Below are positions 16,285 to 23,898 of a stretch of 39,662 nucleotides of DNA, one piece after another. The translations under genes and the position numbers were made by a program. Every line of letters starts with the position of its first letter. Positions within the stretch are counted from its first letter, which is position 1. This DNA comes from Alcaligenaceae bacterium (lineage in GTDB: Bacteria; Pseudomonadota; Gammaproteobacteria; Burkholderiales; Burkholderiaceae_B). Under the pieces are notes generated by a model. It made no database searches and was not told where the DNA came from. It saw only the letters and a program-made list of their open reading frames with translations. The stretch lies in NCBI GenBank assembly GCA_947379755.1, contig CANCOC010000026.1:1-39662 (forward strand). The letters are read 5' to 3'.

Positions 16285-17691
16285 CTAAAGTGAGCGTACA
16301 AAGTCCCACAACACCGGATTATCTGAACTCCCCACGTTAAAGCGAAACCAGTTCGAGGATCTGTCTTCAGGTCGAAAATATGAACCAGGCGCCAGCCAGA
16401 TTCCATGCTGCAAGGCGCGCGTAGATACGGCCAGGCTTTGCGAGCCCTTGATCGGCAGCTGTGCCCACAGGAACAACCCCGCGTGCGGTTCGTGAAAGAT
16501 TTCCATTCCCGCCGCGAGCATGCTCGCGGCAACACGCGCATGCGACACACGCAGCTTTTCCACCAGGAACGCGACGTGCTTTTCGTAATGCCCCTCAATC
16601 AGGATGTTTGCCACGACCCGCTCGGTCACCTCCGAGGAAGTCAGGCCCACGGCCATTTTGGTCCGGGCCAGTTCGGCAAGGATGTCCGCATGCGCCGCAA
16701 CATAGCCGACGCGCAGAGTGGGGGTGATCGTTTTTGAGAATCCCGATATGTAGATCACACGGCTGAGCGCATCCATCGCCGCCAGACACGGTGCATCTGC
16801 AGGGGCAAGCTCGCGGTAGATATCGTCTTCGATCAGCCAGAATCCATATTGATGTGCCAGCTCAAGCACATGCCGGGCCGCCGTGGTCGAAAGCGAAGTG
16901 CCGCTCGGGTTTTGCACGACCGTATTGACAAAAAATGCTTTGGGTTGCTCACGCGCAACCACCTCAGCAAGTTGGCCGGCATTGTGCCCCTCGACCGTGC
17001 GCTCCACACCGACGACACGCAGGCCAGCCAACTGCAGAATTTGCAGGAGATTGCAATAACAGGGATCCTCTACAAGCACCGTGTCACCAGGTCGCAGCAA
17101 GGTGCGGACCACCAGATCCAGTGCCTGCGTGGCACCCTGGGTCAGCAGGACGTTTGAGACATCGGCATCAATTGCATTGCGTCTCAGGATGACTGCAATC
17201 TGCTCGCGCAAGGATGCCATGCCATACGGGTGGCCGTACCCTCCAAACCGCGGTCCGGGCAAACGGCCCAAGGCGCGCAAGGCGTGCTGCAAATCGCTTT
17301 CATCGAGCCACTCACCAGGGATCCAGCCACACCCCGCTTTGATGGGTACAGAATGGTCTGCAAAGACATCGGACAATAACCAGGCGGCGCTCAATGCCGG
17401 TGCGGTCCACGATTGCCCGGACAGAGCCGCGACAGGCCGCGTGTCTGCCACCCGGTAACCCGATCCAGGACGCGCAACGATCTGTCCGGTCGCGGCCAGT
17501 CGCTGATAGGCTTCAGCGACGGTATAAGGACTGACATCATGCGTCCTTGCCAGTAACCGCACGGACGGCAATGCGTCACCGACCCGCAAAGCGCGGCTTT
17601 CAATCGCTGCCTGTACCGCGTGCACAATCTGGCTCACGAGCGTTTGCGCAGAAGACCTGTCGCACACCAGATCGAGTGAAGTAATAGGCAT
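16285..17691 (-). CDS. MocR-family regulator (GntR winged helix fused to aminotransferase fold)
   Basis: PLP-responsive transcription factor of 468 residues. The GntR-type winged helix spans about residues 12-80 (LPSVRLLARTHDVSPYTVAEAYQRL), followed by a fold-type I aminotransferase domain. The PLP Schiff-base lysine is Lys320 in YISGFSKTITPTLRVGYV, and NPSG plus EDDIYREL are also visible. It is divergent from the omega-amino-acid transaminase gene at 17811, with an inverted pair of 11-base boxes between. By analogy with GabR and TauR it probably senses the transaminase substrate as a PLP adduct and controls that gene and itself (inference from family and layout). Confidence 0.93.
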   Translation of the reverse strand: MPITSLDLVCDRSSAQTLVSQIVHAVQAAIESRALRVGDALPSVRLLARTHDVSPYTVAEAYQRLAATGQIVARPGSGYRVADTRPVAALSGQSWTAPALSAAWLLSDVFADHSVPIKAGCGWIPGEWLDESDLQHALRALGRLPGPRFGGYGHPYGMASLREQIAVILRRNAIDADVSNVLLTQGATQALDLVVRTLLRPGDTVLVEDPCYCNLLQILQLAGLRVVGVERTVEGHNAGQLAEVVAREQPKAFFVNTVVQNPSGTSLSTTAARHVLELAHQYGFWLIEDDIYRELAPADAPCLAAMDALSRVIYISGFSKTITPTLRVGYVAAHADILAELARTKMAVGLTSSEVTERVVANILIEGHYEKHVAFLVEKLRVSHARVAASMLAAGMEIFHEPHAGLFLWAQLPIKGSQSLAVSTRALQHGIWLAPGSYFRPEDRSSNWFRFNVGSSDNPVLWDFVRSL

Positions 17692-17715
17692 GCTACAAAA
17701 TCCTGATCACATGAA

Positions 17716-17753
17716 CCAATACAGTTTGCCACAAAAGCTTTGAACTGTACTGG
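17716..17753. promoter_or_regulatory. Inverted pair of AACTGTAYTGG boxes, candidate MocR operator
   Basis: CCAATACAGTT at 17716-17726 and AACTGTACTGG at 17743-17753 are mirror images with one mismatch, 16 bases apart; a third partial copy, ACAGTT, is at 17776-17781. They lie in the 119-base region between the divergent MocR and transaminase genes. Paired, spaced boxes are usual for MocR regulators. Confidence 0.6.
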
Positions 17754-17810
17754 CAACAAATAGGGCTTGAGCGTTACAGTTCAGGATCGACCCTCATCAG
17801 GAACCCCAAC

Positions 17811-19157
17811 ATGAACGCCGTCACCGAAAAAGTCAGCTTGTCCAATGCCCTGGACATGTCCAATTACTGGATGCCATTTACTGCAAACAAACAGTTCAAG
17901 GCAGCACCACGCCTGCTGAAGTCAGCCAAGGGCATGTACTACACAACAGTAGATGGCCGCAGTGTGATGGACGGTTGTGCGGGTCTCTGGTGCGTCAATG
18001 CGGGACATGGTCGCGAAGAAATCATCGAAGCTGTGTACAAGCAAATGACCGAGATGGACTACGCACCTTCATTCCAGATGGGTCACCCCCTGGCCTTTGA
18101 GGCAGCAACCAAGGTCGCTGAAGTCATGCCTGCAGGCATGGATCGTATCTTCTTTGCCAACTCCGGCTCAGAGGCCGTCGACACTGCGCTGAAAATTGCA
18201 CTCGCTTACCACCGCTCGCGCGGCGAAGCACAGCGTACCCGCCTGATCGGGCGTGAGCGCGGCTACAGTGGTGTGGGTTTTGGCGGCATTTCTGTTGGCG
18301 GCATCTCTACAAACCGCAAAGCATTTTCAGCAAACATGATTCCTGGCGTGGATCATATTTCACACACTCACAGCCTTGAGCATGCCGCCTACAGCCAGGG
18401 GCAGCCCGCCTGGGGTGCACATCTGGCCGATGATCTTGAGCGTCTGGTGGCCTTGCACGATGCATCAACCATCGCGGCAGTAATTGTTGAGCCCGTTGCC
18501 GGCTCAACCGGAGTGTTGATTCCTCCACAAGGTTATCTGCAGCGTCTGCGAGACATTTGCACCAAATACGGCATTTTGCTGATATTTGATGAAGTCATCA
18601 CAGGCTTTGGTCGTTTGGGTAAAGCAACTGCCAGTGAATACTTTGGCGTGACCCCTGACCTGATCACGATGGCCAAGGCCATCAACAATGCCTCAATTCC
18701 GATGTCTGCTGTCGCGGCCAGCCGTCAGGTTCATGACTCAATCGTCAATGCAGGTCCTGACAATGCGATTGAGTTATTCCACGGCTATACCTACTCGGCA
18801 CATCCGACAGCTGCTGCAGCATGTATCGCCGCACAGGATATCTATCGTAAAGAAGGCCTGTTTGAGCGTGCCAACCAGCTCGCACCAAAATTCCAGGCAG
18901 CGATTCATGCCTTGCGTGGTGAGCCACATGTCAAAGACATTCGAAATCTGGGTCTGATGGGTGCCGTTGAACTTGAGTCACGTCCAGGCGCACCAGGCAC
19001 ACGCGCCTACGATGCGTTTCTCCACTGTTTCAATCAAGGTGTCATGGTGCGCTACACCGGCGATACGCTGGCCTTCTCGCCACCACTGATTGTCAGTGAA
19101 GCACAAATAGACGAGATGTTTGCAACGGTCAAGAAAGCCTTGCACGCAATCGCTTAA
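17811..19157 (+). CDS. Beta-alanine / omega-amino acid:pyruvate transaminase (class III)
   Basis: PLP-dependent class III aminotransferase that moves the amino group of beta-alanine or other omega-amino acids to pyruvate, giving malonate semialdehyde (or the matching aldehyde) and alanine. It is 448 residues, the length of the Pseudomonas enzyme. The diagnostic start YWMPFTANKQFKAAPRLL, the DGCAGLWCVNAGH block and FFANSGSEAVDTALK are present. Asp260 in LLIFDEVITGFGR contacts the PLP nitrogen and Lys289 in ITMAKAINN binds PLP. The ATG has AGGAA about 9 bases upstream. Divergent from its probable MocR regulator. No malonate-semialdehyde dehydrogenase is adjacent. Confidence 0.93.
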   Translation: MNAVTEKVSLSNALDMSNYWMPFTANKQFKAAPRLLKSAKGMYYTTVDGRSVMDGCAGLWCVNAGHGREEIIEAVYKQMTEMDYAPSFQMGHPLAFEAATKVAEVMPAGMDRIFFANSGSEAVDTALKIALAYHRSRGEAQRTRLIGRERGYSGVGFGGISVGGISTNRKAFSANMIPGVDHISHTHSLEHAAYSQGQPAWGAHLADDLERLVALHDASTIAAVIVEPVAGSTGVLIPPQGYLQRLRDICTKYGILLIFDEVITGFGRLGKATASEYFGVTPDLITMAKAINNASIPMSAVAASRQVHDSIVNAGPDNAIELFHGYTYSAHPTAAAACIAAQDIYRKEGLFERANQLAPKFQAAIHALRGEPHVKDIRNLGLMGAVELESRPGAPGTRAYDAFLHCFNQGVMVRYTGDTLAFSPPLIVSEAQIDEMFATVKKALHAIA

Positions 19158-19182
19158 TCGGGCTTCGCAAGGACTGACAACT

Positions 19183-19222
19183 CTCTCAGGGGTGCATTCA
19201 GAAATGACTGCACCCCTGAGAG
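19183..19222. terminator. 14-base-pair stem-loop between convergent transaminase and Bug genes
   Basis: Arms CTCTCAGGGGTGCA (19183-19196) and TGCACCCCTGAGAG (19209-19222) are perfectly complementary. After one mismatch the loop continues with TCA-GAAA-TGA, a GNRA tetraloop cap. The position between two converging genes suggests a bidirectional terminator or transcript 3' protector. There is no T-run on either side. Confidence 0.65.
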
Positions 19223-19239
19223 CATGCAGCGCGCAGCAA

Positions 19240-20217
19240 TCACTCGATCTTGATATTGGCTTCTTTTACAAGCTTGGCCCACTTGTCTGTTTCGCTCTGA
19301 ATCATCTGGCCAAACGCCTCTGCTGAGCCTGACACGATATCCACACCCTGGTCATTCAGTTTTTTGCGAATGGCCGGCTCTGCCAGTGTTTGCTGCAGTA
19401 CGCTGTTCAAATGCTGCACGACAGCCGCATCCATATTTGCAGGCCCCACCAGTCCATACCAGGTCGACATGTTGTAGCCAGGCACACCCGCCTCTGCAAG
19501 CGTTGGGATATTGGGCGCAGCCTGAGATCGCTTGTCCGTTGTCACCCCAAGCGCCCTGAGCTTGCCGGACTCGATAAAGGGAATGATGGTGGGCAGGTTG
19601 GGGAACATCATCGCAATCGTGCCTGCCATTAAATCTGGCAATGCCACGCTTGTGCCCTTGTAGGGGATATGAGTGAGCTTGACCCCTGTTGCCTGCATGA
19701 ACAGCTCTGCCGACAAATGCACGGAGCTCCCAAAGCCCGATGATGCGACATCCACTTTGCCAGGATTTGCCCGGGCATAAGCAATCAACTCTTTGACATC
19801 CTTAAAGGGAGAATTTGCTGGCACCACCAGAACATTGGGTGCACTCAGGACTTGCCCGATCGGTGTGAAATCCTTAACAGGATCATATCGGGCCGACTTG
19901 TATAACGCAGGATTGACTGCGTGGCCAACGGAGGTAAAAAAGATGGTGTACCCGTCGGGAGCAGACCTTGCCACAGACTCCGTTGCAAGATTACCGTTTG
20001 CACCGGCACGATTTTCAACCACGACGGTCTGGTTCAGACGCTCGCCCATCGACACACCCAGAATCCTGGCAACGGTATCGGCCGTGCCCCCGGCAGTAAA
20101 ACCGACGATCAGGCGAATAGGCTTATCGGGATATGCCGCATGGGCAGGCGCCAGCGCCAAGCCCGCCACACAGAAACAGAATGAAGCCAGTAGCGGCCGA
20201 AAGTGAAGAGCGTGCAT
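19240..20217 (-). CDS. Bug/TctC family periplasmic substrate-binding protein
   Basis: Second Bug-type receptor in the window, 325 residues. The start at 20217 is chosen because AGGAG lies 8 bases before it and a signal peptide (MHALHFRPLLASFCFCVAGLALAPAHA) follows directly; an in-frame ATG 33 bases earlier has neither. Family motifs are YPDKPIRLIVGFTAGGTADTVAR, ENRAGANGNLATE, VASSGFGSSVHLSAELFM and HIPYKGTSVALPDLMAGTI. It is alone on its strand, divergent from the gamma-glutamyltransferase-like gene, with no tctA/tctB nearby. The ligand is unknown; a glutamyl compound or organic acid would suit its neighbour. Confidence 0.93.
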   Translation of the reverse strand: MHALHFRPLLASFCFCVAGLALAPAHAAYPDKPIRLIVGFTAGGTADTVARILGVSMGERLNQTVVVENRAGANGNLATESVARSAPDGYTIFFTSVGHAVNPALYKSARYDPVKDFTPIGQVLSAPNVLVVPANSPFKDVKELIAYARANPGKVDVASSGFGSSVHLSAELFMQATGVKLTHIPYKGTSVALPDLMAGTIAMMFPNLPTIIPFIESGKLRALGVTTDKRSQAAPNIPTLAEAGVPGYNMSTWYGLVGPANMDAAVVQHLNSVLQQTLAEPAIRKKLNDQGVDIVSGSAEAFGQMIQSETDKWAKLVKEANIKIE

Positions 20218-20231
20218 GTGTAGTCTCCTGA

Positions 20232-20246
20232 GCAACTGATAGTTGC
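20232..20246. promoter_or_regulatory. Short inverted repeat GCAACT-GAT-AGTTGC in the Bug gene leader
   Basis: Perfect 6-base arms with a 3-base centre, immediately upstream of the Bug ribosome-binding site. It could be a repressor half-site pair or a leader hairpin that affects translation. Rightward, TATGAT at 20303-20308 is a good -10-like hexamer for the divergent gene, but no convincing -35 is seen. Confidence 0.35.
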
Positions 20247-20365
20247 ACACCTTGACACCTGCTGCAACCTCGCCAAAAGATGCACGCAGGCTCGCTGCGG
20301 ATTATGATGAGGGTAGTCAATTACACCCGATCCATTTATTTCTCTTTGCAGGAATCCCCCATTTC

Positions 20366-21967
20366 ATGAACTGGCAACTTCCCTACCCATCCGGCCGTCA
20401 ACCCGTCCTCGCCCGCAATGTCGTTTCGACCTCTCAGCCCCTGGCCTCCCAGGCTGGTGCCGCGGCCTTTGAGCGCGGTGGCAATGCAATTGACGCCGCA
20501 CTCGCTGCAGCGATCACATTGACGGTGGTTGAGCCCACCATGAATGGCATTGGTGGCGATGGCTTTTCGCTTATCTGGGATGGAAAAAAACTGCACGGCC
20601 TGAATGCCTCCGGCCGCGCGCCTGCGGCCTGGTCACCAGAACGCTTCAAGGGTCAGGCCACGATGCCGGATCGAGGCTGGGAAACAGTCACCGTGCCTGG
20701 TGCAGTTTCGCAATGGGTCGCCCTGTCCAAAAAATTCGGCAATCTGCCATTTGAGGACTTGTTCAGAGACGCGATCCGTCACGCGCGCGAGGGCTTTCCT
20801 GTCAGTCCGGTCATTGCACGTCAATGGGCAGCTGCCGCCAAAGAACTGGTGGACTTCCCCGGATTCAAAGCCTTTATGCCAAATGGCCGTGCACCTGCCG
20901 CTGGTGAAATCTGGAAGTTTGCAGACCAGGCCGACACGCTTGAAGATATTGCCCGTACACACGGCGAGTCGTTCTATCGCGGCCGTCTGGCCAAGATGAT
21001 TGCCGCCTATGCCGCTGAACACGGTGCCGCACTGACAGAAGCAGACCTGGCTGCACATCAGGCAGACTGGGTCGAACCGATTTCGACGAATTTCCGTGGC
21101 TACGACGTCCATGAAATCCCACCCAATGGCCAGGGCCTGACCGCACTTCTGGCACTCAATATCATCGAACACCTGCCCTATAACGAAACACAGCCAGGTT
21201 CACCCGAGCGCATGCATCTTGAAATCGAAGCCATGCGTGTCGCGTTTGCAGACCTGTATGAACATGTTGCGGACCCCGCACACATGAAAGTCACTGCGGC
21301 TGCGATGCTCAGCCCAGGCTATGCACGTGAACGCGCCAAACTCATTGATCCCAAAAAAGCAGGTACCTATGCGCCCGGCCAGCCTCCGTCAGGCGGCACG
21401 ATCTACCTCTGTGCGGCAGACTCCGAAGGCCGGATGATCTCTTTCATTCAGTCAAACTTCAAAGGCTTCGGCTCAGGCGTTGTCGTACCCAAGACGGGTA
21501 TTGCACTGCAAAACCGTGGATCAGGCTTTGTCACAACACCAGGTCATCCGAATCTCGTGGGCGGTGGCAAGCGCCCCATGCACACCATCATTCCTGCCTT
21601 CATGACTCGTAACGGTCAGCCAGAAATGGCCTTTGGTGTCATGGGCGGCAACATGCAGGCCCAGGGTCATATGCAGATGGTGTTGCGTCATGTCGCGGAG
21701 CAACACAACCCACAGGCGTGTTCAGACGCACCGCGCTGGCGCATCAATGATGTCGGCACCCTGATGCTTGAAGATGCTGTCAGCAAAAAAATTGTCGACG
21801 GACTGATTGCCATGGGACACGTACCGACTGTCACGCCTCCGGACAGCCTGGATTTTGGCAGCGCACAACTGGTCTTGCGACTGGATGCGCAACAGCATAC
21901 ACAAGCACCCTTTGCCTATGTTGCCGGCTCGGATCACCGTCGCGACGGTCAGGCCGTTGGTTATTAG
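20366..21967 (+). CDS. Gamma-glutamyltransferase family protein (Ntn-hydrolase)
   Basis: 533-residue member of the GGT family, which self-cleaves and uses the new N-terminal Thr to hydrolyse or transfer gamma-glutamyl or other acyl groups. The likely nucleophile is Thr345 in PPSGGTIYLCAADSEG. Upstream are GGNAIDAALAAAITLTVVEP and NGIGGDGFSLIWDG, and downstream QNRGSGF and MGGNMQAQGHMQ. The ATG at 20366 fits the family start; an in-frame ATG at 20243 would add unrelated sequence overlapping the Bug gene. No signal peptide is visible, unlike periplasmic GGT, so it is probably cytoplasmic. The classic TTH after the nucleophile is replaced by TIY, so the true substrate may differ from glutathione. 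Confidence 0.88.
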   Translation: MNWQLPYPSGRQPVLARNVVSTSQPLASQAGAAAFERGGNAIDAALAAAITLTVVEPTMNGIGGDGFSLIWDGKKLHGLNASGRAPAAWSPERFKGQATMPDRGWETVTVPGAVSQWVALSKKFGNLPFEDLFRDAIRHAREGFPVSPVIARQWAAAAKELVDFPGFKAFMPNGRAPAAGEIWKFADQADTLEDIARTHGESFYRGRLAKMIAAYAAEHGAALTEADLAAHQADWVEPISTNFRGYDVHEIPPNGQGLTALLALNIIEHLPYNETQPGSPERMHLEIEAMRVAFADLYEHVADPAHMKVTAAAMLSPGYARERAKLIDPKKAGTYAPGQPPSGGTIYLCAADSEGRMISFIQSNFKGFGSGVVVPKTGIALQNRGSGFVTTPGHPNLVGGGKRPMHTIIPAFMTRNGQPEMAFGVMGGNMQAQGHMQMVLRHVAEQHNPQACSDAPRWRINDVGTLMLEDAVSKKIVDGLIAMGHVPTVTPPDSLDFGSAQLVLRLDAQQHTQAPFAYVAGSDHRRDGQAVGY

Positions 21968-21998
21968 TTTTTAATCTTTAATCGGACAAGGATCCGTT

Positions 21999-23453
21999 AT
22001 GCTCAACCGTGGTGCGCGTTGCATGGCACTGGTCGCAGCCGCCCTCTTGCTGGGCGGCTGTGCGACACGCCCGATCAATCCGCCCATCAAACAGGCGGAT
22101 GATCGGGTCGGGTACCGCTACGAAACACGCCAGCCCAAAACCGCATATCCCGACAATCTGTTCATCCTGGCGTTCTCAGGTGGAGGGATGCGTGCAGCAG
22201 CGTTTTCATACGGTGTACTTGAGTTCCTGAATCGCACAGAAGTTGTTGGCACCAAGGGCAACAAGGTCCGGCTGATTGATGAGGTCGACATTATCACCGG
22301 CGTCTCGGGAGGCAGCTTTACCGCCCTGGCCTATGGACTCTATGGCAAGCAGCTTTTCAGTGAATACGAAACTCGCTTTTTAAAACGCGACGTACAGGGC
22401 GAACTCATTGGACGCTTTTTCAGTCCATACAACTGGGGTGACTTGTGGTCCCAGGGCTGGGGACGTTCAGAAATGGCCGCGGTGCTCTATGACGACATTC
22501 TGTTCAAGGATGCCACCTTTAAAGATCTCGATCAAAACAAAGGGGGGCCAATGATTCTGGCCTCTGCCACAGATATCTCCACAGGCTCACGCTTTATTTT
22601 TTCGCAGCGCTATTTTGATGAAATCTGCTCGAACCTGAGTGAGCTCAAATTATCCAGAGCAGCAGCAGCCTCGTCTGCCGTGCCTGTGCTGCTTTCTCCC
22701 ATTACGATCAACAACTATGGCGGCACCTGTGGCAGACAGACGCCGACATGGATGCGGCCCTTTGAAAGCATTGAACACCCCAGCAGGCCTGCTGCACGGG
22801 CCATCCGGGCCCTTAAAAACGAACAAGCCTACGAAGACAGTGCCAAGCGTCCTTACCTGCATCTGGTAGACGGTGGTGTATCTGACAACATTGCCATGCG
22901 TACAGTGCTTGAGTCCCTCGAAATGCTGCAGGCGCTAGCAGGCACAGGGGTCGCTACGCCACTGGATCATGCAAAACGGATCATTGTTTTTATCGTGAAT
23001 TCGGTCCCCTCTCCCTCAACAAACTGGGACAAGTCTGACAGTCCGCCGGGTACGATCGACGTTCTGCTCAAAGCGGCAGGCACACCCATTGATCACTTTT
23101 CTTTCGAAGCGGTCGAACAAATCAAAGACATGGCCGCGCAATGGAAAAGCCTCAAGCTGATACGTAACTCAGCGGCCATGGCAAAGAATAAAGACCCTGC
23201 CGTCGCCAGAGCAGTACAAGGCCCCGATGCCGAAATCTATGTCGTGGACGTCTCCTTTCCTGCTCTCAAAGACCCAGCCGAGCGTGATTACCTGAATCAG
23301 CAACCTACCTCGTTTGTATTGCCTGTTGAGGCCATTGATCGGCTGCGTGCCGCCGCAGGAAAGATCATTCTCGAGTCGCCTGACTTTCAGCGCCTCATGA
23401 AAGATGTCCAGGCAGAGCTGGTCATCACGCCCGATCCTGCAAATAAAAATTAG
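21999..23453 (+). CDS. Patatin-like phospholipase lipoprotein
   Basis: Predicted lipid-anchored esterase of 484 residues. A lipoprotein signal ends in LLLGGC (acylated Cys21). The patatin catalytic elements are all there: oxyanion loop SGGGMRAAAFSYG (about 60-72), nucleophile Ser103 in GVSGG and Asp291 in DGGVSDN. AAGGAT lies just before the ATG, 31 bases after the GGT-family stop, so the two may be cotranscribed. It probably acts on membrane lipids at the envelope, in the inner or outer membrane; the substrate is unknown. It converges on ychJ. Confidence 0.93.
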   Translation: MLNRGARCMALVAAALLLGGCATRPINPPIKQADDRVGYRYETRQPKTAYPDNLFILAFSGGGMRAAAFSYGVLEFLNRTEVVGTKGNKVRLIDEVDIITGVSGGSFTALAYGLYGKQLFSEYETRFLKRDVQGELIGRFFSPYNWGDLWSQGWGRSEMAAVLYDDILFKDATFKDLDQNKGGPMILASATDISTGSRFIFSQRYFDEICSNLSELKLSRAAAASSAVPVLLSPITINNYGGTCGRQTPTWMRPFESIEHPSRPAARAIRALKNEQAYEDSAKRPYLHLVDGGVSDNIAMRTVLESLEMLQALAGTGVATPLDHAKRIIVFIVNSVPSPSTNWDKSDSPPGTIDVLLKAAGTPIDHFSFEAVEQIKDMAAQWKSLKLIRNSAAMAKNKDPAVARAVQGPDAEIYVVDVSFPALKDPAERDYLNQQPTSFVLPVEAIDRLRAAAGKIILESPDFQRLMKDVQAELVITPDPANKN

Positions 23454-23467
23454 CGGCAACCAGCCGC
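23441..23467 (-). terminator. Intrinsic terminator downstream of ychJ
   Basis: Read leftward, GCGGC (23467-23463) and GCCGC (23457-23453) form a short GC stem with a 5-base loop, followed by TAATTTTTATTT. It begins just after the ychJ stop and lies within the end of the convergent patatin gene. Confidence 0.6.
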
Positions 23468-23468
23468 A

Positions 23469-23879
23469 TCATGTTGATGGATGCGTCCCATCGATGTAGA
23501 ACCATCGTCCCTGCTCGCGGACAAAGCGACTGACTTCATGCAGCCGCGTGGCCCGTCCATGCAGACGATTGCGTGCGATGAACTCCACCTCGGCATGCTC
23601 TGCGTCGAGCGTGCGGCAGGCTTTGACTTCCAGCCCCAGCCATTTCACGCCGGCATCAAAATCGAGCTGTTCAGGTCGATGTTCGAGCGACCAGGTCGCA
23701 CATAAATATGCTGCGCGCTCCAGCACAAACGCGCAATATCGTGATCGCATCAAACTTTCGGCATCAGGAGCGGGGGTCGTTTCGAAATGATCCAGATAAC
23801 GACCGCAACAGTCATTGAACAACAAAGGTTTTTTGTTTGTCATCCGTGCGCAAGGGCAAAGCATAGGTGTCGTGTTCAT
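23469..23879 (-). CDS. ychJ: YchJ family zinc-binding protein (UPF0225)
   Basis: Small cytoplasmic protein of 136 residues of unproven function. It has the family Cys signature CPCAR...NDCCGRYLDH near the N-terminus (a probable metal site), LMRSRYCAFVLERAAYL, and a cystatin-like domain ending RFVREQGRWFYIDGTHPST. Length and ends match the YchJ family. It stands alone, convergent with the patatin gene and 19 bases downstream of the acyl-CoA ligase stop on the same strand. Confidence 0.9.
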   Translation of the reverse strand: MNTTPMLCPCARMTNKKPLLFNDCCGRYLDHFETTPAPDAESLMRSRYCAFVLERAAYLCATWSLEHRPEQLDFDAGVKWLGLEVKACRTLDAEHAEVEFIARNRLHGRATRLHEVSRFVREQGRWFYIDGTHPST

Positions 23880-23898
23880 CCGAATGAAGAGTGTCAGG

